DNA from: Eubacteriales bacterium
GTDB lineage: Bacteria > Bacillota > Clostridia > Oscillospirales > Butyricicoccaceae
Reading direction: 5' to 3'
DNA length: 64,000 nucleotides
Assembly: GCA_030524205.1 (NCBI GenBank)
Contig: JAUNGZ010000001.1
Location: forward strand, 103,528 to 167,527
Position 1 is the stretch's first letter, and the number at the start of each line of letters is the position of its first letter. Below the pieces are notes generated by a model, which made no database searches, had not been told where the DNA came from, and saw nothing but the letters and a program-made list of their open reading frames with translations. The position numbers were made by a program, and so were the translations under genes. Shown piece by piece: positions 41,121 to 49,623 of this stretch.

Positions 41121-41162
41121 AGCGCCTGCGGGCGCGAGTATCCTTATAAGGAGTAATGTGTT

Positions 41163-43571
41163 ATGAAACTGCCGCTTTCGTGGTTTTCGGATTATACCGA
41201 TATGGCGGGCGTCACGCCCAAGGAATACGACGCGAAAATGACCATGTCCGGCTCCAAGGTCGAGGAGGTCTATTACCTCGGCGCGGAGATCGAAAACGTC
41301 GTGACGGGCAAAATCCTGTCCGTCGTCGACCATCCGGATTCCGACCATCTGAAAATCTGCCAGCTCGATGTGGGCAAGGAAGAGCCCGTCCAGATCGTCA
41401 CCGGCGCGCCCAACGTGACCGAGGCCTCCGTGGGCGAGATCTGCCCGGTGTGCCTGCACAAGTCGACGCTGCCCGGCGGCGTCAAAATCACCAAGGGCAA
41501 GCTGCGCGGCGTGGCGTCCAACGGCATGATGTGCTCATTTCAGGAGCTGGGGCTGTCGCACGGCTGCGTGCCCTACGCGTGCGAGAACGGCATCCTGTTC
41601 CTGCCCGCGGAAACGCCGGTCGGCGAGGACATCAAAAAGGTGCTGGGGCTGGACGATTATGTGGCCGATTTTGAGATCACGTCCAACCGGCCGGACTGCC
41701 TTTCGGTCATCGGCCTTGCGCGCGAGTCCGCCGCGACGTTCGACCGCCCGTTTTCCGTCAAAACGCCCGAGGTAAAGGGCATGGGCGACTCGATCTCGGA
41801 CTACATGTCGGTCGAGGTGCGCGACAAAGACCTGTGCCCGCGCTACACCGCGCGGCTGGTAAGAAACATCAAGATCGAGCCGTCGCCCGCATGGATGCGC
41901 GAGCGCCTGCACGCCTCTGGCGTGCGCCCGATCAACAACATCGTCGACATCACCAACTACGTGATGCTCGAATACGGCCAGCCCATGCACGCGTTCGACT
42001 ATAAGTGCCTGTCGGACGGCCGCATCGTCGTGCGCCGCGCGAAAAACGGCGAGTCCATCCAGACGCTCGACGGGCAGGATCACGTCCTGACCGACAAGAT
42101 GCTCGCCATCTGCGATGGCGACAAGCCGGTCGCGGTCGCGGGCGTGATGGGCGGCGCGAACAGCGAGATCGAGGACGACACGAAAACGGTCGTGTTCGAG
42201 TCCGCCAATTTCCACGGCGCGACCGTGCGCGTGACCGCCAAGGCGCTCGGCATGCGCACCGAGGCCTCCGGCCGCTTTGAAAAGGGGCTGGACCCGCGCA
42301 TGACGCTCGACGCGGTCAACCGCGCGTGCGAGCTGGTCGAACAGCTCGGCGCGGGCGAGGTCGTCGGCGGCGTGATCGACGTGGACGCGACCGACCCCGC
42401 TCCCAAGCGCCTGCCCTTCGAGCCGGACAAGATGAACGCCCTTTTAGGGCTTGACCTGCCGGCGGACGAGCAGAAAGCCTATCTCGAAAAGCTGTCCTTC
42501 GCGGTCGAGGAGGGCGAGGTCGTCGTGCCCTCCTTCCGCACGGATATCGCCCGCATGTGCGATCTGGCCGAGGAGGTCGCGCGCATGTACGGCTACGACA
42601 ACATCCCGACGACGCTGTACGCGGGCGAAATGGTGCAGGGCGAATTCACACCTGTCCAGCAGGCCGAGCGCACCGTGTCGCTCATCTGCCGCGAGGCGGG
42701 CTTCGACGAGGCGATGAGCCATTCCTTTATCTCCCCGAAGTTCTACGACATGATCGGCTGGGCCGAGGACGATAAGCGCCGCATTTCGACCACGATCCTG
42801 AACCCCTTGGGTGAGGATTTCAGCGTCATGCGCACGACCGTGCTGCCCTCGATGCTGGATAATCTGGCGCACAACCACGCGCACCGCAACCCGTCGGCCT
42901 GCCTGTTCGAGCTGGGCACGGTCTACCTGCCCGAAATCTGCGGCGGCAAGGCAAACCCCGACGTTCTGCCGCGCGAGGAAAAGATACTGGCGCTCGGCGC
43001 TTACGGGCGGCTGTCGTTCTTCCAGCTCAAGGGCGTGGTCGAGGCGGTCTGCCGCGAGCTGAACATCCGGGACGTGCGCTTCGAGCCGGAAAAGGCAAAT
43101 CCCTCCTACCATCCGGGCCGCTGCGCCAAGGTGCTGATCGGCGGCGCGGAGGCCGGCGTGCTCGGCACGGTGCACCCGACGGTGTGCAAGACCTACGGCC
43201 TGTCGGGCGAGGTGCTCGCCGCTGAAATCCGCATGGACGCGCTGCTTGCCGCCATCGACCCCGTGCGCCTGTACCACCCGCTGCCCAAGTTCCCGGCCTC
43301 GACGCGCGACATCGCCGTGATCGTTTCCGACGAAACGCCCGCCGCCTCCATGCGGGACTGCATTGAAAAGGCCGCAGGCGGCATTCTGGAAGACGTCAAG
43401 CTGTTCGACGTATACAAGGGCAAGGGCATCCCGGAGGGCAAGAAGTCGGTCGCCTATTCGCTCATCCTGCGCGCGGCCGACCGCACGCTGACCGACGAGG
43501 AATGCGACAAGGCGATGCGCGCCGCATTGGCAGCTTTGGAAAAAGATTTCGGCGCAGTACTTCGCGGATAA
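41163..43571 (+). CDS. pheT: Phenylalanyl-tRNA synthetase beta subunit
   Basis: An 802-residue protein with the standard order of PheT domains: a tRNA-binding EMAP/OB domain (VVDHPDSDHLKICQLDVG), the B3/B4 editing domain (RPINNIVDITNYVMLEYGQP), a B5 domain, the catalytic-like core, and the C-terminal ferredoxin-fold anticodon-binding domain (HPLPKFPASTRDIAVIV). The ATG is preceded by AAGGAG. It is in the pheS operon, but an array of hairpins separates the two genes. Confidence 0.98.
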   Translation: MKLPLSWFSDYTDMAGVTPKEYDAKMTMSGSKVEEVYYLGAEIENVVTGKILSVVDHPDSDHLKICQLDVGKEEPVQIVTGAPNVTEASVGEICPVCLHKSTLPGGVKITKGKLRGVASNGMMCSFQELGLSHGCVPYACENGILFLPAETPVGEDIKKVLGLDDYVADFEITSNRPDCLSVIGLARESAATFDRPFSVKTPEVKGMGDSISDYMSVEVRDKDLCPRYTARLVRNIKIEPSPAWMRERLHASGVRPINNIVDITNYVMLEYGQPMHAFDYKCLSDGRIVVRRAKNGESIQTLDGQDHVLTDKMLAICDGDKPVAVAGVMGGANSEIEDDTKTVVFESANFHGATVRVTAKALGMRTEASGRFEKGLDPRMTLDAVNRACELVEQLGAGEVVGGVIDVDATDPAPKRLPFEPDKMNALLGLDLPADEQKAYLEKLSFAVEEGEVVVPSFRTDIARMCDLAEEVARMYGYDNIPTTLYAGEMVQGEFTPVQQAERTVSLICREAGFDEAMSHSFISPKFYDMIGWAEDDKRRISTTILNPLGEDFSVMRTTVLPSMLDNLAHNHAHRNPSACLFELGTVYLPEICGGKANPDVLPREEKILALGAYGRLSFFQLKGVVEAVCRELNIRDVRFEPEKANPSYHPGRCAKVLIGGAEAGVLGTVHPTVCKTYGLSGEVLAAEIRMDALLAAIDPVRLYHPLPKFPASTRDIAVIVSDETPAASMRDCIEKAAGGILEDVKLFDVYKGKGIPEGKKSVAYSLILRAADRTLTDEECDKAMRAALAALEKDFGAVLRG

Positions 43572-43648
43572 GCCTTTACTTTTCACGTGTTTTGTATTAT
43601 GCTATTTGTAGTGAAAAACAAACCGAGTGAATCGGAAAGGAGACAGAC

Positions 43649-43894
43649 ATGCTTGACGGCACGAGAAAATTCAGCCTTGTAGACGAGTCCAACAAGGAGA
43701 TGAAGCGCACGCTGACCGCGGTATACGATGCGCTCAAGGAGAAGGGCTACAACCCGATCAACCAGATCGTGGGCTATCTCCTCTCCGAGGACCCGACGTA
43801 CATCACCAACCACAACAACGCGCGCAGCCTGATCTGCAAGATCGACCGCGACGAGCTGATGCAGGAATTGGTGCAGTTCTACCTCGACAACTGA
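43649..43894 (+). CDS. ireB: IreB family regulatory phosphoprotein (UPF0297)
   Basis: An 81-residue protein with the conserved IreB/YrzL sequence: [20 protein letters not shown] and [20 protein letters not shown]. In enterococci IreB is phosphorylated by the IreK kinase and affects cephalosporin resistance. The usual partners (yqgF/ruvX and DUF1292) are not adjacent here. AAAGGAG precedes the ATG. TTTACT-17-TATGCT around 43574-43602 is a possible promoter. Confidence 0.92.
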   Translation: MLDGTRKFSLVDESNKEMKRTLTAVYDALKEKGYNPINQIVGYLLSEDPTYITNHNNARSLICKIDRDELMQELVQFYLDN

Positions 43895-43915
43895 AGGCTT
43901 GACACGACATAACAA

Positions 43916-43952
43916 AAATAACCGCTTCGGTTTGGGAGCGGTTATTTTTTTA
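43916..43952 (+). terminator. Terminator after ireB
   Basis: AAATAACCGCT (43916-43926) pairs with AGCGGTTATTT (43937-43947), followed by T residues. Confidence 0.88.
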
Positions 43953-43974
43953 CCATTTTGAAGGACGGGAAGCA

Positions 43975-45894
43975 ATGAACGATTTTCTCCCAATCTCCCA
44001 TGAGGACATGGCCGCGCGCGGCTGGTACTACTGCGATTTTCTGCTCGTCACAGGCGACGCCTACGTCGACCATCCCTCGTTCGGCACGGCGGTCATCTCG
44101 CGCGTTTTAGAGGACGCGGGCTATAAGGTCGCCATCCTTTCCCAGCCCGATTTCCGCTCGGAGGCGGACTTTCTGGCGATGGGCCGGCCGCGCTACGCCG
44201 TGCTGATCAACAGCGGCAACATCGACTCGATGGTCGCGCATTACACGGCGGCCAAAAAGCGCCGCTCGGACGACGCGTACACCCCGGGCGGCAAGGCGGG
44301 CCGGCGCCCCGACCGCGCCGTGACCGTCTATTCCATGCTCGCGCGGCGCGCGTTTCCGGACACCCCCATCTATCTGGGCGGCATCGAGGCCAGCCTGCGC
44401 CGCTTCGCGCACTACGATTACTGGGCCGACCGCGTCATGCCGTCCATCCTTGAATCGACCGGCGCGGACGGGCTGATGTACGGCATGGGCGAGCGCTCGG
44501 TTTTGGCGCTCGCGGACAACCTCCGGCACGGCAAAAAGGGCGCGGCGGCCTGCGTCGGCGTGCGCGGCACGGCGTATCTGGCGCACGATGCGCAGTTTTT
44601 GCCGTTCGAAGCGGCCGAGTGCCCTTCCTACGAGGCGGTGCTGGACAGCAAGGCCGATTACGCCCGCTCGGTCAAAGCCCAGTACGACGAGCAGGACTTT
44701 GTGCGCGGCAGGGCGCTCTTACAGCGCCACGGCAAGCGCGTTTTGGTGCAGAATCCGCCCGCGAAGCCCCTTTCGACCGAGGAAATGGACAAGGTTTACG
44801 CCCTGCCCTATGCCCGCGCCTACCATCCCTCCTACGAGGCGGCGGGCGGCGTGCCCGCGATTCAGGAGGTGCAGTTCTCCATCATCCACAACCGCGGCTG
44901 CTTCGGCGCGTGCAACTTCTGCGCGCTCGCCTTCCATCAGGGGCGCTATATCTCGGTGCGCAGCCACGAAAGCGTGCTGGCCGAGGCCCGGCAGATCGCC
45001 GCGATGCCCGGCTTTAAGGGCTACATCCACGACGTCGGCGGGCCAACGGCAAACTTCCGCTTCCCCTCCTGCAAGCAGCAGGAGCAGCACGGGCTGTGCC
45101 GGGACAAGCGGTGCCTGTTCCCGTCGGCCTGCAAAAACCTCGAGGCCGACCACGGCGACTACCTGAACCTGCTGCGCGAGCTGCGGCAGATAGAGGGCGT
45201 TAAAAAGGTCTTTGTGCGAAGCGGCCTGCGCTACGATTATATGATGGCCGACCGGAACGACGCCTTCTTCCGCGAGCTGGTCGAGCACCATATCTCCGGC
45301 CAGCTCAAGGTCGCGCCCGAGCACATGAGTGATAACGTACTGTATTATATGGGAAAACCATCATTCTCCGTATACGAGAGCTTCCGCGAGCGGTACGCGC
45401 GCATCAACCAGAAATTAGGACGCAAGCAGTACCTTGTTCCCTATCTGATGTCGTCCCATCCGGGCGCGACGCTGAGAGACGCGGTGCTGCTGGCCGAGTA
45501 CCTGAACAAGGTCGGCTACATGCCGGAGCAGGTGCAGGACTTCTACCCCACGCCGGGCACGCTGTCCACCGCCATGTACTACACCGAGCTTGACCCGCGC
45601 ACGATGAAGCCCGTTTTCGTCGCCAAAACGGCTGAGGACAAGGCCATGCAGCGCGCGCTGCTGCAATGGCGCAGACCGGACAAGCGCCCGATCGTGCTCG
45701 CCGCGCTGAAGAAAGCCGGACGCGAGGATCTGATCGGCTTCGGCAAAGAGTGCCTGATCCGCCCCGCGCGCGGCGAAAAGCCGCCCGTTCCGGCGAAAAA
45801 AGCGCCAAAAAACGCCAAACCCGCCCGCCCCGCGTCCCGTCCCGCGCCCAAGAAAAAGGGCTGGGCGCAGACTAAGGCCAAACGCAAAAAATAA
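43975..45894 (+). CDS. YgiQ family radical SAM protein
   Basis: A 639-residue protein of the YgiQ/UPF0313 family. The N-terminal B12-like fold includes FLLVTGDAYVDHPSFGTAVI and the motif YLGGIEASLRRFAHYDYW. The radical-SAM cluster motif is RGCFGACNFCALAFHQGR (Cx3Cx2C). The C-terminus is a basic low-complexity tail rich in Lys, Pro and Ala. The reaction is unknown for the family. The start ATG at 43975 follows GACGGGAAG; no other gene is in the transcript. Confidence 0.93.
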   Translation: MNDFLPISHEDMAARGWYYCDFLLVTGDAYVDHPSFGTAVISRVLEDAGYKVAILSQPDFRSEADFLAMGRPRYAVLINSGNIDSMVAHYTAAKKRRSDDAYTPGGKAGRRPDRAVTVYSMLARRAFPDTPIYLGGIEASLRRFAHYDYWADRVMPSILESTGADGLMYGMGERSVLALADNLRHGKKGAAACVGVRGTAYLAHDAQFLPFEAAECPSYEAVLDSKADYARSVKAQYDEQDFVRGRALLQRHGKRVLVQNPPAKPLSTEEMDKVYALPYARAYHPSYEAAGGVPAIQEVQFSIIHNRGCFGACNFCALAFHQGRYISVRSHESVLAEARQIAAMPGFKGYIHDVGGPTANFRFPSCKQQEQHGLCRDKRCLFPSACKNLEADHGDYLNLLRELRQIEGVKKVFVRSGLRYDYMMADRNDAFFRELVEHHISGQLKVAPEHMSDNVLYYMGKPSFSVYESFRERYARINQKLGRKQYLVPYLMSSHPGATLRDAVLLAEYLNKVGYMPEQVQDFYPTPGTLSTAMYYTELDPRTMKPVFVAKTAEDKAMQRALLQWRRPDKRPIVLAALKKAGREDLIGFGKECLIRPARGEKPPVPAKKAPKNAKPARPASRPAPKKKGWAQTKAKRKK

Positions 45895-45904
45895 GGGTCC
45901 GCCG

Positions 45905-45949
45905 TTGACAAAACGGCGTTCCTTTGCTATAATTCAGTAGCAAGCTACT
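45905..45949 (+). promoter_or_regulatory. marR promoter with GTAGC-N2-GCTAC operator
   Basis: A consensus promoter: TTGACA (45905-45910), 17 bases and TATAAT (45928-45933). A 14-base palindrome AGTAGC-AA-GCTACT (45936-45949) overlaps the start point. The same palindrome recurs before the MATE gene. Confidence 0.88.
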
Positions 45950-45968
45950 ATTTTTAGGAAGTGACGCT

Positions 45969-46400
45969 ATGTCCGGCGTGCCGTTTCCCGGCGAATATTT
46001 CAAGCTGATCAATCTCAACGTCATCGCGCGGCTGGACGCCGCGCTGCGTCCGCTCGGCCTGACGACCGCGCAGAGCGACCTGCTGTGCTTTCTTGACCAG
46101 CGCGGCGGCGCGGAAACCACCGTGCAGGACATCGGCACGCATTTCCACCTCAAGCATCCGACAGTGGTCGGCATCGTGCACCGGCTGGAGGATAAGGGCT
46201 TTGTCTCGACCGCCGTTTCGCCGCGCGACCGCCGCTGCCGCATCGTTCGGCTGACCCTGCGTTTCGACGAGGTGCGCCGCGTCATGAGCAACCACCGCGC
46301 CCTGCTGGACGAACGCTCGACCCGCGGCTTTACAGACGGCGAGCTGCTCCGGCTCCGCGATATGCTCGAACGGGTATACCAAAACGTCAGGATGGACTGA
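45969..46400 (+). CDS. MarR-family transcriptional regulator
   Basis: A 143-residue winged-helix regulator: LGLTTAQSDLLCFLDQRGG, HFHLKHPTVVGIVHRLEDKG (recognition helix) and a wing with VSPRDRRCRIVRLT, then the C-terminal dimerisation helix. It is followed by a MATE efflux pump. The palindrome GTAGC-NN-GCTAC present ahead of both genes suggests it represses itself and the pump until a ligand binds. Confidence 0.92.
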   Translation: MSGVPFPGEYFKLINLNVIARLDAALRPLGLTTAQSDLLCFLDQRGGAETTVQDIGTHFHLKHPTVVGIVHRLEDKGFVSTAVSPRDRRCRIVRLTLRFDEVRRVMSNHRALLDERSTRGFTDGELLRLRDMLERVYQNVRMD

Positions 46401-46406
46401 CGTTTT
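46381..46406 (+). terminator. Terminator overlapping the end of marR
   Basis: AAAACGTCAG (46381-46390) pairs with CTGACGTTTT (46397-46406), followed by CTTT; the marR stop codon lies within it. Confidence 0.7.
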
Positions 46407-46420
46407 CTTTCGCCCAAATA

Positions 46421-46434
46421 TGTAGCCTGCTACA
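46421..46434 (+). promoter_or_regulatory. Second MarR operator, before the MATE gene
   Basis: TGTAGC-CT-GCTACA, the same half-sites as at 45936-45949, 30 bases ahead of the MATE gene start. Confidence 0.7.
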
Positions 46435-46463
46435 CAAAGCAGTTAATTACAGGAGGTAATATA

Positions 46464-47837
46464 ATGAATCAAAATAACGAATCGCTGTTCAAGGACGCGC
46501 CGATCCCCAAGGCGGTCGCGCAGATGGCGGTGCCGACCGTTTTAAGCATGCTGGTGGTCGTCGTGTACAACATGGTGGACACCTTTTTCGTCGGCCAGAC
46601 GGGCGACACCAATCAGGTGGCGGCGGTTTCGGTCGCAACGCCCGTGTTCCTCATCCTGATGGCGTTCGGCAACATGTTCGGCATCGGCGGTTCTTCCCTG
46701 ATCTCGCGGCTCTTGGGCGGCGGCGAGCACGGCCGCGCCAAGCAGGTGAGCGCGTTCTGCTGCTACGGCTCGCTGATCTGGGGCGTGGTCATGGTTGCGC
46801 TCACGCTCGCGTCCATGCCGGTCATCCTGAAAGCCATCGGCACGGACGCGGACACCGTCGGTTTTGCCGGGGAATACCTGCGCTGGATTGCGCTCGGCGC
46901 GCCGTTCATCATCTTCGGCACCGCGTTCGGCAACCTGATCCGCGCGGAGGGCGCGGCCACCGCCTCGATGGCGGGCAACATGGTCGGCACGGTGGTCAAC
47001 ATCATCCTCGACCCCATCATGATCCTCGGCCTCGGCTGGGGCGTGCGGGGCGCGGCCATCGCCACCGTGCTCGGCAATCTCGCGGCCAGCGTGTTCTATC
47101 TGCTGTATTTTGTGCGCGGTAAATCGGCTCTGTCCATCCATCCGCGCGACTTCGCGGCGCGCGGCGTGATCGGCGGCGTAATCGCCATCGGCCTGCCCGC
47201 GTCGCTCAACAATATTTTGATGAGCGCGACCAATATCCTGCTCAACAATTTCCTCATCCTGTACGGCGCGGCGGCCGTCGCCGCGATGGGCGTTGCGATG
47301 AAGGCCAATATGCTGGTCGTTTTCGTGCAGCTCGGCCTTGCGATGGGCATTCAGCCGCTGGTCGGCTATGCGTTCGGCGCTAAAAATGTGGCGCGGCTGC
47401 GCGGCATCGTCAAATTCTCGATTGTGTGCACCACGGTCATGGGCGTAATCCTGACCGCCGTCTATTGGTTCGGCGCGGAGCGCATCATTTCGGTGTTTAT
47501 CGACGATGCGGCGGTTATTTCGGCGGGCGTGCCCATGCTGCGGGCGCTGATGGTCTCCGCCCCGGTGCTCGGCGTGCTGTTCGTGCTGACCAACGCCTTG
47601 CAGGCGATGGGGCGCGCCGCCGCGTCGATGGTGCTGTCGATCAGCCGGCAGGGCTTCATTTTTGTGCCCTGCCTGTTCCTGTTCAACGCGCTGCTTGGTC
47701 TGGACGGCATTATCTATACCCAGCCGATCGCCGACCTGTGCTCGATCGTGATCGCAGTCGCGCTGTTCGTCGCCATCACGCACAAGCTGTCGCGTCAGGC
47801 GCGGCAGAACGCGCTCGACGCGGCCTGCACGTGCTGA
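46464..47837 (+). CDS. MATE family efflux transporter (MarR-associated)
   Basis: A 457-residue, 12-helix MATE protein. VYNMVDTFFVGQTGDTNQVA and FGNMFGIGGSSLISRLLGGG are characteristic of the N-terminal lobe. The C-terminal lobe repeats the pattern with LGLAMGIQPLVGYAFGAKN. AGGAGGT precedes the ATG. It is the probable regulated target of the MarR protein upstream; the exported compound is unknown. It is not a close duplicate of the MATE protein at 4258-5640. Confidence 0.93.
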   Translation: MNQNNESLFKDAPIPKAVAQMAVPTVLSMLVVVVYNMVDTFFVGQTGDTNQVAAVSVATPVFLILMAFGNMFGIGGSSLISRLLGGGEHGRAKQVSAFCCYGSLIWGVVMVALTLASMPVILKAIGTDADTVGFAGEYLRWIALGAPFIIFGTAFGNLIRAEGAATASMAGNMVGTVVNIILDPIMILGLGWGVRGAAIATVLGNLAASVFYLLYFVRGKSALSIHPRDFAARGVIGGVIAIGLPASLNNILMSATNILLNNFLILYGAAAVAAMGVAMKANMLVVFVQLGLAMGIQPLVGYAFGAKNVARLRGIVKFSIVCTTVMGVILTAVYWFGAERIISVFIDDAAVISAGVPMLRALMVSAPVLGVLFVLTNALQAMGRAAASMVLSISRQGFIFVPCLFLFNALLGLDGIIYTQPIADLCSIVIAVALFVAITHKLSRQARQNALDAACTC

Positions 47838-47926
47838 GATTTGCGCACTTTTTCCCAAAACAGTTCTCTTTCATCCCCGTTTTGTCATGCAATACTGATA
47901 AATATTCGTTTTGCTCTTTATTTAAT

Positions 47927-47955
47927 TTGACAGTGCCGTTTCGGCGGTTTATAAT
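47927..47955 (+). promoter_or_regulatory. Consensus promoter upstream of the Lrp-type regulator
   Basis: TTGACA (47927-47932), 17 bases and TATAAT (47950-47955). Confidence 0.85.
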
Positions 47956-47968
47956 GAAAACAGAACAA

Positions 47969-48005
47969 AGGAGTTCACCGCAGAGGCGGTGGACTCCTAT
48001 TTTTT
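47969..48005 (+). terminator. Terminator-like hairpin in the leader of the Lrp-type gene
   Basis: AGGAGTTCACCGC (47969-47981), loop AGAG and GCGGTGGACTCCT (47986-47998), followed by ATTTTTT. It lies between the promoter and the gene's ribosome-binding site, so it would stop most transcripts after about 45 bases unless bypassed. Confidence 0.78.
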
Positions 48006-48030
48006 ATGCCTGCAAAGGGGGCTTACCTCG

Positions 48031-48462
48031 ATGGATGAAATAGACCTGAAGCTGCTGCGGCTGCTGCAGCAAAATTCGCGGGCGCCCGTCAAGTATTTGG
48101 CGGGGGCGGTCAGCCTGTCCTCCCCCGCGGTGTCCGCGCGGATCGAACGGCTGGAAAAGCGCGGCGTGATCCGCGGCTACACCCTCGATATCGACCCGCT
48201 GCAGCTCGGCTATCACATTTTGGCCTATATCAATCTGGATATGCAGCCCGCGCAGAAGGCCGAGTTTTACCCTTTTATCCAATCGTGCCCCAGCGTGCTT
48301 GAGTGCAACTGCGTCACAGGCAACTATTCGATGCTGGTCAAGGTGTCCTTTGGCTCGACGCAGGAGCTTGACAGCTTTATCGGACAGCTGCAAAAATTCG
48401 GAAAAACCAAAACGCAGATCGTTTTTTCCTCCCCGGTGCCGCCGCGCGCCACCGTGGTGTGA
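48031..48462 (+). CDS. Lrp/AsnC family transcriptional regulator
   Basis: A 143-residue protein with an N-terminal HTH (DEIDLKLLRLLQQNSRAPVK; SLSSPAVSARIERLEKRGVI) and a C-terminal RAM/AsnC ligand-binding domain (VLECNCVTGNYSMLVKVSFG). The effector is usually an amino acid. The ATG at 48031 has AAAGGGGG upstream. Its leader carries a terminator-like hairpin, hinting at attenuation. Confidence 0.9.
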   Translation: MDEIDLKLLRLLQQNSRAPVKYLAGAVSLSSPAVSARIERLEKRGVIRGYTLDIDPLQLGYHILAYINLDMQPAQKAEFYPFIQSCPSVLECNCVTGNYSMLVKVSFGSTQELDSFIGQLQKFGKTKTQIVFSSPVPPRATVV

Positions 48463-48522
48463 AACCCCCATTCTTTACGGCCATATCCGTCCATACTCCT
48501 ATTCTTTCTTTTTTTCTTTTTG

Positions 48523-48557
48523 AAGCAAGCCGCACTTTTCGTGCGGCTTGCTTTGTT
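48523..48557 (+). terminator. Terminator after the Lrp-type gene
   Basis: AAGCAAGCCGCAC (48523-48535) pairs with GTGCGGCTTGCTT (48541-48553), followed by GTTTTT. Confidence 0.85.
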
Positions 48558-48696
48558 TTTCTCCGGCTTTTCGCTGTTTTCCATAAAAACCGGTGTCTTG
48601 ACACCCATTCTTTTTTCATTGCGCCCCGCGCCGTTTGGTGGTAGAATAGAGACTGATACAGTGTGTAAATTTCACACAGAATGAGGAATGTGCTTT

Positions 48697-49563
48697 ATGT
48701 GGATTGCGGAAAATTGGAAAGACTATACCGTTCTGGACTGCGGCGGCGGCGAAAAGGCCGAACGCTGGAGCGATCAGGTGCTGGTGCGCCCCGACCCGCA
48801 GGCCATCTGGCCCAAGCAGGAGGGCTGCCGCGCATGGGACAAGCCCAACGCGGTCTACCACCGCTCGGCCTCGGGCGGCGGCAAATGGGAGATCCGCAAG
48901 CTGCCCGAGCAGTGGGCCGTCCGGTATAAGGAGCTGACCTTCCAGCTCAAGCCCATGTCGTTCAAGCACACCGGCCTGTTTCCCGAGCAGGCCGCCAACT
49001 GGGATTTTATCGACCAAATGGTGCGCGGCGCGGGCCGGCCGGTCAGCGTTTTGAACCTGTTCGCCTACACGGGCGGCGCGACGCTCGCCGCGGCAAACGC
49101 GGGCGCCTCGGTCTGCCATGTGGACGCTTCCAAGGGCATGGTCGGCTGGGCGCGGGAAAACGCGGCTTCCAGCGGGCTTGCGCAGGCGCCCATCCGCTGG
49201 ATCGTGGACGACTGCAAGAAATTCGTCCAGCGCGAGATCCGGCGCGGCCGCAAATACGACGCGATCATCATGGATCCGCCGAGCTACGGACGCGGCCCCT
49301 CGGGCGAAACGTGGAAAATCGAAGAGGATGTGGCCGATTTTATCGCGCTTACGATGGAGCTGCTTTCCTCCAAGCCCTTGTTCGTGCTGATTTCCAGCTA
49401 TTCAACCGGGCTGGCCCCGTCGGTCATGGCCTATCTGCTCGGCATTACGGCGGGAAAACGCGCCGCCGGGCATATCGACGCGCAGGAGCTCGGCCTGCCG
49501 GTGCAGTCGACCGGGCTTACGTTGCCGTGCGGCTCTTCCGCGCGGTTTATCGCGGAAGCGTAA
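48697..49563 (+). CDS. Class I SAM-dependent RNA methyltransferase (RlmI-like)
   Basis: A 288-residue Rossmann-fold methyltransferase. SAM-binding motif I is LNLFAYTGGATLAAANAGA, motif II VCHVDASKGMVGWARENA and motif IV YDAIIMDPPSYGRG. This is the pattern of the RlmI/RlmK-type 23S rRNA m5C methyltransferases, but the N-terminal PUA domain and a clear second catalytic cysteine are not evident, so the target base is uncertain. The start ATG at 48697 has TGAGGA upstream. The ecfA genes follow after 60 bases. Confidence 0.85.
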   Translation: MWIAENWKDYTVLDCGGGEKAERWSDQVLVRPDPQAIWPKQEGCRAWDKPNAVYHRSASGGGKWEIRKLPEQWAVRYKELTFQLKPMSFKHTGLFPEQAANWDFIDQMVRGAGRPVSVLNLFAYTGGATLAAANAGASVCHVDASKGMVGWARENAASSGLAQAPIRWIVDDCKKFVQREIRRGRKYDAIIMDPPSYGRGPSGETWKIEEDVADFIALTMELLSSKPLFVLISSYSTGLAPSVMAYLLGITAGKRAAGHIDAQELGLPVQSTGLTLPCGSSARFIAEA

Positions 49564-49623
49564 CGGCGCGTCCTTCAGAGAAAGCCGCTTCCCCGCACAA
49601 TCCACGCAAAGGACGAATGAAAC

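Noticed and set aside
41273-43586. Minus-strand frames opposite pheT
   Set aside because: Shadows of the synthetase gene with no independent signals.
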